Positions 49,201 to 56,191 of a stretch of DNA of 64,000 bases are shown piece by piece (within the stretch, counting starts at the first letter, position 1; every line of letters begins with the position of its first letter). The DNA is from an uncultured Actinomycetes bacterium. Lineage in GTDB: Bacteria > Actinomycetota > Actinomycetes > Nanopelagicales > Nanopelagicaceae. The DNA is taken from the NCBI GenBank assembly GCA_937876245.1, contig CALEGP010000033.1, forward strand, positions 17,474-81,473, in the 5' to 3' direction. The position numbers and the translations under genes are program-made. The notes beneath the pieces are model-generated. The model saw nothing but the letters and a program-made list of their open reading frames with translations. It searched no databases and was not told where the DNA came from.

Positions 49201-50198
49201 GGGATTATCGCTATTGCTGGATTCGAGATGCCGCGCTTACCGCTCGTGAGTTAGTAGCTATTGGCTCGATGGAAGAGGGCGATGCACTGGTGAGATGGAT
49301 CAAGGAAATTGACTCCACCCTTGACGGAGCGGAAAGCATGCGGCCGCTCTATCGGCTCGATGGAGGGGCAGCGGGGGCAGAAGGTGTCGTTGATTCCCTT
49401 CCAGGTTATGCAGGTAGTCGCCCTGTTCGCACTGGTAATGCTGCGCACGGGCAGTTGCAGTTGGATGTGTTTGGAGCAGTCTGTCTACTCATCGATGAGC
49501 TATCAGCGAAACGTGGAGAAGTTACGGCAGACGAGTGGCATCTCACTTGTCGCATGGTGGACGCTGTGCATCGACGCTGGCGCGAGCCAGATCACGGCAT
49601 CTGGGAGATCCGCGATATTCCGCGACAGCACACCTATTCAAAGATGATGTGCTGGATTGCCGTGCATGAAGGTATCTCCATAGCTGAGCGAATTGGTCAA
49701 TCCAATTCAGCTTGGGTCGACCTGCGTCGCGAAATCGCCAGCGACATTTCAACATTTGGGTGGAGTGACGAGCTGGATTCTTTCGCTGCCGCTTACGACC
49801 AACCCGAGGCAGATGCATCAGTGCTCCACGGACTCTTGGAAGGCTATCCGGCATCGATGGAGCAGATCATGGGAACCGTTGCCTTCGTTGAACGTCACCT
49901 TCGTGAGCAGAGCGGCGTGTATCGGTATCAATTCGACGACGGCTTGCCTAGTGGTGAAGGAGCCATGCATATCTGCGCGACTTGGCTTGCCGGCGCCTAT
50001 ATTCGGATGGGCTCAGCAGAAGATGCTCTGCAACTTCTGGATTCGCTGTTGGCTTTGGCTGGCAATACTGGGCTCTTATCGGAGCAAGTGAATCCAACTA
50101 CCGGGCAAGGCTTAGGGAATCATCCGCAGGCTTACTCACATTTGGGCATTTTGGCTGTTTGTCGGCTCCTAGCACAGGATGCCAAAGCGCAATCATGA
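46242..50198 (+). CDS. Trifunctional fusion: trehalose-6-phosphate synthase, trehalose-6-phosphatase, GH15 glycoside hydrolase
   Basis: The 1318-residue protein joins three enzymes. GT20 OtsA (about 8-465) has the HDYQLQLVP, FFLHIPFPP, GIDRLDYTKGI and RDGMNLVAKE motifs. HAD-type OtsB (about 490-715) has CDYDGTLSP, VVSGRALRDL, VGSHGSE and FIGDDVTDE. GH15 (about 730-1315) has RNWDYRYCWIRDAAL and a catalytic-Glu candidate in LPSGEGAMHICATW. It would make trehalose from UDP-glucose and glucose 6-phosphate, and the GH15 part may cleave trehalose or another glucoside. Codons are much richer in G/C than all neighbours, a sign of transfer. No close ribosome site is seen at the ATG. Confidence 0.93.
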   Translation: MNTVEGDAEFVVVANRLPIEPIYEDMNPDLEIIGWRTSPGGLVSALDPVLKGRNSVWVGAGELAPDQVGAFEQTRLDAVSIPAADYLDYYSGFANTAIWPLYHAAVIAPEFHRPQFDAYSRVNSLFADRVAELAAEGGTVWVHDYQLQLVPQALRSLRPDVLIGFFLHIPFPPAILFAQVPWRAQLLRGMLGSDLVGFQTHQDASHFIDACKRILGARVEDGKVLIDGRTVRVAAFPIGIDAQSYSDTARDPAVQQRAREFREELGNPQTLMLGIDRLDYTKGIDVRIKAFAELLESERLDPATTVLVQVAVPSRENLSDYRAIRDEVELLVGRVNGSLARVGTNPINYLRRVLTREELVALYVAADVMLVTPLRDGMNLVAKEYVATRNDNSGALVLSEFTGAAAQLVDAWLVNPFDTAGVEDAICAAVLASPSEKSIRMSSLRRGVFEDNVNLWASQFLTALQSSSSLEETKSEPSTNPAPPLKELASTPRLLICCDYDGTLSPLVDDPKKAIPLDGAIRALRKLSMLPSTTVAVVSGRALRDLAELSRLPSEIHLVGSHGSEFDRGLALDAQQLHLLDQVISAVKDLVAGVAGAHVELKPSSAAVHVRLSSDPDRERLLREVVMGPGQFPGVVIRHGKGVVELSVVNSQKSDAVNVLRQRVGATAVIFIGDDVTDESVFEILSGPDVGVKVGDGPTAAPWHVNEPQDVMHLLEDLYSLRESWLLGGHAEPIEDFVLLSNRHSVALLSPTGSIDWLCAPHPDSPAIFAALLGDDSSGHFSVQPAKNTSVLAQTYIPGTLTARTRWADLSVVDYMPISISSEYSHLRLIRRIRGTVPARISFAPRPQFGSVAVRFEVQQDRLIVIGGTDPIELLAPGVEWEIHEEAGHQTATAIVDPSHGDVVLELRFGAHEGAEMLDELSEALLRAATEKSWTSWLAGLSLPGIRPRAEVRAALTLRALSHAPTGGILAAATTSLPERLGGIRNWDYRYCWIRDAALTARELVAIGSMEEGDALVRWIKEIDSTLDGAESMRPLYRLDGGAAGAEGVVDSLPGYAGSRPVRTGNAAHGQLQLDVFGAVCLLIDELSAKRGEVTADEWHLTCRMVDAVHRRWREPDHGIWEIRDIPRQHTYSKMMCWIAVHEGISIAERIGQSNSAWVDLRREIASDISTFGWSDELDSFAAAYDQPEADASVLHGLLEGYPASMEQIMGTVAFVERHLREQSGVYRYQFDDGLPSGEGAMHICATWLAGAYIRMGSAEDALQLLDSLLALAGNTGLLSEQVNPTTGQGLGNHPQAYSHLGILAVCRLLAQDAKAQS

Positions 50199-50367
50199 CG
50201 TAGTTTCTCAGGATCCAATCTGGACTTACTTAAGTGGTGTGGCAGAGATTGTTGTTGCCCTGATGCTACTTGCGTATGCACGGTTGCCTTTGCAATTGGG
50301 ACTTTTCTATTGGGCGTGGGCACTGGCTAAAGATATAAAAATTAAAAGCCGAGCTGGAAAAATTTAA
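50179..50367 (+). CDS. Small membrane protein (possibly a truncated DoxX-like gene)
   Basis: A 62-residue frame overlaps the end of the trehalose gene by 20 bases. It has one or two hydrophobic segments (about 18-50) starting with WTYLSGVAEIVVALML, which weakly recalls the C-terminal half of DoxX-type membrane proteins. It could be a real small gene coupled to the fusion gene, or a remnant left at the island junction, since the next item is also a fragment. Confidence 0.35.
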   Translation: MPKRNHDVVSQDPIWTYLSGVAEIVVALMLLAYARLPLQLGLFYWAWALAKDIKIKSRAGKI

Positions 50368-50573
50368 GAGGTAATGTCTTTGTGTGCAAAGCGATTAATT
50401 GCAAGTGCAAAGAAGATAATGCCTGAGATGGCGCAGTAACTAGCACCGCGGATCATGATCGACCAATCAATTGTTGTGGCCAGGGCATCAAACCAAGAAA
50501 AGGCGTAGTGAACCGGCAACCATTCCCGAATCTTGCCTAACACCGTAATTGCATCCAAGATGGGGATCTAAAA
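50364..50573 (-). pseudogene. C-terminal fragment of an ABC-2 transporter permease
   Basis: About 68 codons read toward the left and end in RFAHKDITS, with hydrophobic segments and a KIREWLPVHYAFSWFDAL stretch typical of the last part of ABC-2 permeases. Upstream the frame meets a TAG near 50574 and the tRNA copy B follows at 50597, so the N-terminal two thirds are missing. It looks like a gene cut off by an integration or deletion at the tRNA copy. Confidence 0.6.
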
Positions 50574-50596
50574 TCAGAAGAATCACGCGTGAACTG

Positions 50597-50646
50597 CTGG
50601 TGCGCTTGGAGGGATTCGAACCCCTAACCTTCTGATCCGCAGTCAG
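50597..50646 (-). repeat. tRNA-Arg 3'-end copy B (probable attachment site)
   Basis: This copy runs from the CCA end through acceptor, T-arm, variable loop and the anticodon stem-loop (on the minus strand …CTGACTGCGGATCAGAAGG…). Over 43 bases it differs from the right-end tRNA at two places. Its anticodon would read GCG, not ACG, and no D-arm follows, so it is not a working tRNA. The extent, anticodon loop to 3' end, is what tyrosine integrases usually leave at tRNA sites. Confidence 0.75.
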
Positions 50647-50699
50647 TCCCTGTGCCAATTTGTCGCGACTCAATTATCGACCGATCTTCATCGTCTATT
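50647..50699 (-). pseudogene. Remnant of the start of a second ABM-linked alpha/beta hydrolase
   Basis: Directly after the ABM copy 2 stop, the minus strand reads …DEDRSI…, aligning with the EEDRSI start of the hydrolase that follows ABM copy 1 at 41.5 kb; the ATG has changed to ATA. After some ten codons the match ends, and the frame runs into the tRNA copy B. So a second ABM-hydrolase operon was truncated at the tRNA junction. Confidence 0.55.
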
Positions 50700-50700
50700 T

Positions 50701-50988
50701 CTATAGCGAGTTCATTACGGTAATTTTTTCGCCATGCACAAATTCCTTCGCCACAATTTGCCATGCCTTGCTCGCATCATTGACCATATGGGAATCCCAC
50801 AAATCCCTATCCGTCCAAATTTCCCATACACAGATCCGATCCTGATTTCGGGTATCTTGGAAAATTTCTAACGCTTCGCAACCTTCTTCAATCCGAATAT
50901 GAGCCCCATGGTTCAAAAGTTTTCCCAGAAATTCCGCCTTTCCCCCTGCTTTAACATCAATTTCAACGAACAGATAAACTTTTCCCAT
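50701..50988 (-). CDS. Antibiotic biosynthesis monooxygenase (ABM)-fold protein, copy 2
   Basis: A 95-residue ABM/YgiN-type protein, 85 of 95 residues identical to the copy at 41516-41803, and ending in the same ITVMNSL. Its usual downstream partner, the hydrolase, is cut off here by tRNA copy B. It lies before the PfkB kinase gene with a 70-base gap. It may act on a quinol or a related aromatic, or serve as an aldehyde or lactone-handling enzyme of the sugar module; this is open. Confidence 0.8.
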   Translation of the reverse strand: MGKVYLFVEIDVKAGGKAEFLGKLLNHGAHIRIEEGCEALEIFQDTRNQDRICVWEIWTDRDLWDSHMVNDASKAWQIVAKEFVHGEKITVMNSL

Positions 50989-51061
50989 AAATTATTCCCT
51001 CTCATAGTTACATACTGTGTATTTTTCCATATTGCTATTCCGCATAGTTATTGTGAGATAA

Positions 51062-51988
51062 CTAATTCAATAAAAGTTCGGCGTTCTGTTCCATAAATTC
51101 TTTTATAACTTCCAGGTTCGGTAGACGTGGTTCTCCATGTTCTAGCTTGGCAACACTTGCCGCTCCCGCACTAGCAAAGCGCAGACTAGAAATGGCATCT
51201 AATCCATTTAGAATTCCATAGGCGTAGCAAGCATGAAAGATATCTCCCGTACCATTTGTGTCTACGGCGTCGATTTTAAAAGCTGATAAGTGGCGAAATT
51301 TGCCCTCCCCGGGAATTTGAAAGTAACAACCATTGGCTCCGTCAGTAATAACAACAATATTCCTATCGTCATTCCAAAGTGAGTCAAATATCTTTGATAT
51401 TTCTTTTTCACCAGTGACTGTTTCAGAAAAGCTGATAGGGAGAATAAGGTCTGAGGCAATTTCTATCATTGCTAAAACAGTCGGTTTTGCTACAACAAAC
51501 TGTTCTGCATCTAGTACTACAGGGATGTTATGGACTTTACAGTGTCTTATGATGTCTAAGGTTCCCTCGGGACAAATTCCGCCATCAACCATGACTAATT
51601 TTGCATTTTCGAGCGCCTTGCTAATTTTTTCCGAGCTTGGGAGTTTAATGTGGTGTAGCGGCGTATCGTCATAAACAATAAACCTCTGGGCATCCCCTGT
51701 AATTACAACCGTAGCCTCAGCGGGGTGCGATGCAGAATCCAAGTCAACAAATTCAGTACTCACGCCATGAGCCGCAAAATCATCAAAGGCTGAACGCCAC
51801 TGCTCCTCGCCGCTCATTGTTCCAAGGTATGCCGCTTCCATTCCAAGAGCACCTAAGGCAACTAAGGAATTCCGAATATTCCCACCGAAGCGATTTTCAC
51901 TTCGAATTATTCTGCCTTTCTCGTCTTTCCAATGCGCCTCCGTGACCAAAATATGATCTAAGGCAATGCACCCTATTCCGATTATCAT
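51062..51988 (-). CDS. PfkB-family carbohydrate kinase
   Basis: A 308-residue ribokinase-fold kinase. The N-terminal substrate motif is FGGNIRNSLVALGALG (about 33-48), and the C-terminal anion hole and catalytic Asp lie in DTNGTGDIFHACYAYGIL (near 244-261; the usual DTxGAGD is DTNGTGD). It should phosphorylate a sugar or sugar derivative. It is 19 bases downstream of the DhnA-type aldolase gene, in an order that fits phosphorylation followed by aldol cleavage. AGGATTT precedes the ATG. Confidence 0.87.
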   Translation of the reverse strand: MIIGIGCIALDHILVTEAHWKDEKGRIIRSENRFGGNIRNSLVALGALGMEAAYLGTMSGEEQWRSAFDDFAAHGVSTEFVDLDSASHPAEATVVITGDAQRFIVYDDTPLHHIKLPSSEKISKALENAKLVMVDGGICPEGTLDIIRHCKVHNIPVVLDAEQFVVAKPTVLAMIEIASDLILPISFSETVTGEKEISKIFDSLWNDDRNIVVITDGANGCYFQIPGEGKFRHLSAFKIDAVDTNGTGDIFHACYAYGILNGLDAISSLRFASAGAASVAKLEHGEPRLPNLEVIKEFMEQNAELLLN

Positions 51989-52007
51989 AGTTAAATCCTG
52001 TTAGACA

Positions 52008-52859
52008 TCAATCGGTTGCAGAAAGTCCGGCACTGCTGAGTGCCGCCTCGAACCCAAGCCCTTCATGTATTACCGAATAATAGGCGCGTGATGCCTTTTT
52101 AACATCCCGTGCCCCCCAAACATTTCGTCCTACAACTGCGCCCTTGGCGCCCGCATCAATTGCGTCACGAGTGCTATTCAATGCAGCACCGAGGGTAGGT
52201 TCTTTTGGCCCTCCGGCAATAACTATTGGAGTTGGACACGAATTAACTATGTCAATGAAAGATTTCTTGTCACCTGGATAACCAACCTTAATTACGTCCA
52301 CGCCTGTTTCAATACCGCAACGAACCGCCCATGCAATCTCATCGGGCGTAAATACAATTTCCGCATCTCCGCTCTTTGAAAAAACTCTTGGATATATATG
52401 CGCTACTACTGGCAAATTAAATTCTGCTGCTTCGCGAACTGAATCAGTTAACCAACTAAGATACTTTCCTTCACTTTGTCCGCGGACCGGTATCGCCACA
52501 GCCAAAGCATCCGCCCCTAACCGAATTGCATCAATTGGTCGAGTAATTAGTTCTGAAATCCGATCGTCCACCGTAAAACAACCGCCTTGAACAATTAAGG
52601 AAGCTTTTCCAGCATAAGAAACCCACAAATTCTTCGCGGTACCTGGCTGGATTGTTACTGAATCGGGCCGACCTTCCATTGTCAGCTCTAGGGCCTTGGG
52701 AAGATTAGCCAAGCCGCCATGCACCGCATTGCCATATCCAACAAAATGGTCTATCGCGACACCAAATAAATTTCCGCTTGGATTTGAAAATATATTCTTA
52801 AGCCTAACTTCGCGCCCAATACTCATGCTTAATTTTCTCTCTCTAGGAATTAATGTCAT
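52008..52859 (-). CDS. DhnA/LsrF-type class I aldolase
   Basis: A 283-residue TIM-barrel of the DhnA group, which includes class I fructose-bisphosphate aldolases and LsrF. Recognisable parts are FGVAIDHFVGYG (about 32-43), the likely Schiff-base Lys in VIKVGYPGDK (near 200) and phosphate-site strands IVIAGGP and GAKGAVVGRNVWG near the end. It likely cleaves a phosphorylated sugar produced by the neighbouring kinase. Two starts are possible: ATG at 52859 with GGAAG, or ATG at 52826. It is divergent from the transporter operon. Confidence 0.85.
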   Translation of the reverse strand: MTLIPRERKLSMSIGREVRLKNIFSNPSGNLFGVAIDHFVGYGNAVHGGLANLPKALELTMEGRPDSVTIQPGTAKNLWVSYAGKASLIVQGGCFTVDDRISELITRPIDAIRLGADALAVAIPVRGQSEGKYLSWLTDSVREAAEFNLPVVAHIYPRVFSKSGDAEIVFTPDEIAWAVRCGIETGVDVIKVGYPGDKKSFIDIVNSCPTPIVIAGGPKEPTLGAALNSTRDAIDAGAKGAVVGRNVWGARDVKKASRAYYSVIHEGLGFEAALSSAGLSATD

Positions 52860-52931
52860 TCGGTTTCTTCCATAACTAGACTACTCATATAATTTATTAC
52901 TTAACCCAGCTAGCGAACTCAATTCCATCTT

Positions 52932-52960
52932 AAACCGGCTGGTTTGGCCCAATAATTGGG
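52932..52960. promoter_or_regulatory. Two adjacent palindromes, candidate operators of the sugar module
   Basis: In the 257-base region between the divergent aldolase and binding-protein genes lie AAACCGGCTGGTTT (52932-52945, one mismatched pair, LacI-operator-like) and CCCAATAATTGGG (52948-52960, perfect with one central base). Their closeness and position between two divergent sugar operons suggest binding sites of a repressor. No regulator gene is present in the window, so the regulator would act from elsewhere. Confidence 0.45.
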
Positions 52961-53116
52961 ATGGGTTGACTAGTCCAAGGTTTACTAAGCTAGAACCCAA
53001 AAGATTTTCACTCTTAAAAGGCTTGCGCGCCATCCCCAGGTAGTCCAGACTTACTGCACGCCTCAACTCATTCCCGAGCCAATCCGAGGTTTTATCTAGT
53101 GCAATATGGAGGAACT

Positions 53117-54193
53117 ATGCAGAACTTCTTTACCCGTAGAACTATCACGACTGTTGCCCTCGTTGGTGTTTCGGCACTGCTACTAGTAGCCGGACCAACA
53201 TCACAGGCAACAGCCGCAAAAAAGAAGGTTGGCGTCTCGCTAATCTTGAAGAACCTGACAAACCCATTCTTCATCGCAATGACTAAGGGTGCAAAAGCTC
53301 AGGCCAAGAAAAATAATGTATCTTTGAGCGTTGCAGCAGGTAAAGATGAGACAGATGATGCTGCTCAAATTACAGCTATCGAAAATGCAATTTCAAAGAA
53401 AGATGCCGGAATTCTAATTACTGCCATATCTCCAGGAGTTTATTCTGCAATTACTAAGGCCCGCAAAGCTGGTCTATTTGTAATTGCTCTAGATACTCCA
53501 ACTGATCCAGCAACGATAGTCGATATTACTTATGCGACTGACAACTGCTTAGCTGGAGAATTAATTGGTAGGTGGGCAGCATCAAAGATGGATGGTAAGA
53601 AAGCTGTTATCGCACTTCTTGACATCTTCGATGACAAGAACGTAACAACTGACTACTGCCGTGACAATGGATTCCTTAAGGGATTAGGCGTACCACTAGG
53701 AAATCCAAAGCTTCTTGGTGATGAACCAAAGACAGGTAAGTACACAGGCGGAAAGGGTGGAGATTACGAGATTGTTGGAAACGTAGCGACACTTGGCGCT
53801 GAAGAAGGTGGACGAACTGGAATGGAAATTCTCCTTGCCAAGAATCCAAAAATTAACCTCGTTTACACACTTAACGAGCCAGCTGCTGCTGGTGCGAATG
53901 CTGCGCTAAAAGCTGCAGGCGTGGAGGCAGTAATCGTATCTGTTGATGGTGGACGCGCTGGTGTTGAGAATGTAAAGGCCGGAGTTATCGGTGCTACTTC
54001 TCAGCAGTACCCACTACTAATGGCCAAAAAGGGTGTTAAGGCAATTGCCAAGCTCATCCGTTCAGGAGTAAAACCAGCAGTAACACCAGGTCTTGACTTC
54101 TACAACACAGGAGTTATCTTGATTACTGATGACCCTCAGCCAGGTGTTCCATCTAAGTCAGTTAGCTACGGCTTAAAGAACGCTTGGGGCTAA
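53117..54193 (+). CDS. Sugar ABC transporter substrate-binding protein (Rbs/Frc type)
   Basis: A secreted periplasmic-binding-protein-I fold of about 358 residues. The signal peptide (about 1-34) ends in ATA-A without a lipobox Cys, so it is not a lipoprotein. The mature part has the typical NPFFIAMTKGAKAQAKK helix and two lobes. I start at the ATG at 53117, 4 bases after a strong GGAGG, not at the upstream GTG. Codon choice suggests high expression. It feeds the permease and ATPase downstream; FrcB- or RbsB-like sugars such as fructose, ribose or a polyol are the likely ligands. Confidence 0.9.
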   Translation: MQNFFTRRTITTVALVGVSALLLVAGPTSQATAAKKKVGVSLILKNLTNPFFIAMTKGAKAQAKKNNVSLSVAAGKDETDDAAQITAIENAISKKDAGILITAISPGVYSAITKARKAGLFVIALDTPTDPATIVDITYATDNCLAGELIGRWAASKMDGKKAVIALLDIFDDKNVTTDYCRDNGFLKGLGVPLGNPKLLGDEPKTGKYTGGKGGDYEIVGNVATLGAEEGGRTGMEILLAKNPKINLVYTLNEPAAAGANAALKAAGVEAVIVSVDGGRAGVENVKAGVIGATSQQYPLLMAKKGVKAIAKLIRSGVKPAVTPGLDFYNTGVILITDDPQPGVPSKSVSYGLKNAWG

Positions 54194-54238
54194 AAAATAG
54201 CTTTCGGTTTAAGAAATCGATAGTTATCTGAATTAAGT

Positions 54239-54272
54239 GATTAGAGCGGTTATTAAAATATCCGCTCTAATC
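54239..54272 (+). promoter_or_regulatory. Stable hairpin between binding-protein and permease genes
   Basis: Perfect 11-bp arms GATTAGAGCGG (54239-54249) and CCGCTCTAATC (54262-54272) enclose 12 bases. A pyrimidine-rich but not pure T stretch follows. Hairpins here are known in other ABC operons as partial terminators or mRNA-end protectors that raise the amount of binding protein over membrane components; that role is inferred. Confidence 0.6.
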
Positions 54273-54355
54273 CCTTTCTATTTCGAAACAAGCGATATTA
54301 TTTGTAATTAGTTGGAATTTGGTTAATTATTTATTACAAGCAGAGTGAGGTTCGC

Positions 54356-55381
54356 ATGAAAGATACAGAGAATCTGGTGAATCCGGCGGCAGAATTCACA
54401 AATCGCGCCTCAAAAGCCCAAAAAATTCAGGCTATTCTCAATAGGTTTCCTTGGATTAGCTCGGCGGTAGTTTTATTGGTTTCTGTTATTACTTTTAGTT
54501 TCTTTAATGAAAATTTTATGACACCGAATAATTTGTCACTTATTCTCCAGCAAGTTGCGATTATTGGTGCGATTGCTGCGGGTCAAACCATAATCATTAT
54601 GACAGCTGGCATCGACCTTTCTTGCGGGGCGATTGCAATTTTTGCTTCCATGGTCATGGCTAAAACTTCATTTGTAAATGGGTGGCCCGCTTGGGCCTCT
54701 TTTCTACTCGGAATTATAGTTGGTACTGGTGCAGGTGCTTTTAATGGTTTCCTTGTTACAAAGATTAAGCTGCCGCCTTTTATTGTCACATTGGCAACGC
54801 TTAATATATTCTTGGCGCTAACACTTTTTTATGCTACGGGTCGCACAATTATGGATCAAGAACTTGATCCCTTCTATCTAAAGCTAGGTTACCTAATAAA
54901 AATTGGTGAGTTCAAAGTTACAACTGGTGTTCTTGTGATGCTCGCTATGTATATAGTTTTATCTTTTGTCCTCAGGTACACGGGTTGGGGACGTCACGTA
55001 TATGCAGTTGGAGATGACATTGAAGCTGCTCGATTGGCGGGTATTCAAGTAAATCGGGTCCTAATGAGTGTATATATGACCGCAGGTTTTATCTTTGCGA
55101 TTACTGCTTGGATTGTAATCGGCAGAGTGGCTGCAGCAAGCCCTAATACGGGCTCGACTCTCAATCTAGATTCAATTACGGCTGTTGTAATCGGCGGGAC
55201 TAGCCTATTTGGTGGGCGAGGTGCAATTTTTGGCTCACTGCTCGGAGCAATCATGGTCGGTGTTTTTCGAAATGGCCTTTCTCTAGCTGGAGTTGACCTT
55301 TACTACCAAACTTTTGCGGTAGGAGTTTTGATTTTAGTTGCAGTATCAGTTGACCAATGGATTAGAAGGGCAAGAAAATGA
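54356..55381 (+). CDS. Sugar ABC transporter permease (RbsC/FrcC type)
   Basis: A 341-residue membrane protein with about ten spans of the BPD_transp_2 family. MTAGIDLSCGAIA (about 82-94) and AARLAGIQVNRVLMSVYM (near 225, the ATPase contact) are the standard signatures, and TAVVIGGTSLFGGRGAIFG is the conserved loop near 275. It overlaps the ATPase gene by 4 bases. It forms the membrane pore of the importer with the binding protein upstream. Confidence 0.93.
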   Translation: MKDTENLVNPAAEFTNRASKAQKIQAILNRFPWISSAVVLLVSVITFSFFNENFMTPNNLSLILQQVAIIGAIAAGQTIIIMTAGIDLSCGAIAIFASMVMAKTSFVNGWPAWASFLLGIIVGTGAGAFNGFLVTKIKLPPFIVTLATLNIFLALTLFYATGRTIMDQELDPFYLKLGYLIKIGEFKVTTGVLVMLAMYIVLSFVLRYTGWGRHVYAVGDDIEAARLAGIQVNRVLMSVYMTAGFIFAITAWIVIGRVAAASPNTGSTLNLDSITAVVIGGTSLFGGRGAIFGSLLGAIMVGVFRNGLSLAGVDLYYQTFAVGVLILVAVSVDQWIRRARK

Positions 55382-56178
55382 CAACATCAATCGCGCCAAT
55401 TCTTGAAGCTAAAAACCTTGTGAAGAATTATGGACAAGTTGTGGCCGTAGATGGTGCAGATCTAAAGTTATTTCCTGGTGAGGTACTGGCAGTTGTTGGT
55501 GATAACGGGGCTGGAAAATCGACTTTAATTAAATGCTTATCCGGTGCTGAGTCCTACGATAAGGGTGTAATCGAGCTCGATGGGAAACCAGTTTCATTTC
55601 GGAGTCCTCAAGATAGCCGGGAAGCAGGCATAGAAACAGTTTTCCAAACCCTCGCTATCTCGCCCGCTCTGGATATTGCGTCCAACCTTTTTCTTGGAAG
55701 AGAACTTCGGAGAAAAGGACCCCTGGGTTCAATTCTGCGAATGCTAGACGGTCCCGGAATGAGAAGAATCGCAAAGGAAGAAATTTCCGGTCTGGGCATA
55801 GGAACTATTCAAAATATTAGTCAAACTGCAGAAACTCTTTCAGGAGGCCAGCGTCAAGCAGTGGCAGTTGCAAGAGCTGCCGCTTTTGGACAAAAACTTA
55901 TAATTTTGGATGAGCCAACTGCAGCTCTGGGAGTACGTGAGTCCTCTCAAGTCCTTCGTTTGGTTGAAAAGCTTCGAGACAGTGGGATTCCTGTGATTCT
56001 AATCAGCCACAACATGCCCCAAGTTTTTGAAGTTGCTGATCGAATTCATATCCAGAGACTGGGCAAACGCATAGCTGTTGTAACTCCAAAAAGTCACACA
56101 ATGAACGACGTGGTTGCTGTTATGACTGGGGCACTTGAAATTGATGAGAAAGACCAAGCTCTCGGGCCAGTCCGCTAA
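55378..56178 (+). CDS. Sugar ABC transporter ATPase (FrcA-like, single domain)
   Basis: This 266-residue protein has one ATPase domain: Walker A GDNGAGKST (about 41-49), signature LSGGQRQAVAVARA (about 156-169), Walker B LIILDEPTAALG (about 176-187) and the switch His in ISHNM. It is half the length of RbsA, like FrcA of rhizobia, so it must work as a homodimer. It ends the importer operon and converges on the AroE-like gene with a 13-base gap. Confidence 0.92.
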   Translation: MTTSIAPILEAKNLVKNYGQVVAVDGADLKLFPGEVLAVVGDNGAGKSTLIKCLSGAESYDKGVIELDGKPVSFRSPQDSREAGIETVFQTLAISPALDIASNLFLGRELRRKGPLGSILRMLDGPGMRRIAKEEISGLGIGTIQNISQTAETLSGGQRQAVAVARAAAFGQKLIILDEPTAALGVRESSQVLRLVEKLRDSGIPVILISHNMPQVFEVADRIHIQRLGKRIAVVTPKSHTMNDVVAVMTGALEIDEKDQALGPVR

Positions 56179-56191
56179 ATAAACTAATTGG

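Noticed and set aside
48769..49254. Plus-strand frame (161 codons) inside the trehalose fusion gene
   Set aside because: Shadow frame in G+C-rich coding DNA; the GH15 motifs in the main frame are clear.
50597..50680. Working tRNA-Arg with anticodon GCG at copy B
   Set aside because: The anticodon arm is present but no D-arm or 5' acceptor half follows; the sequence turns into a hydrolase remnant.
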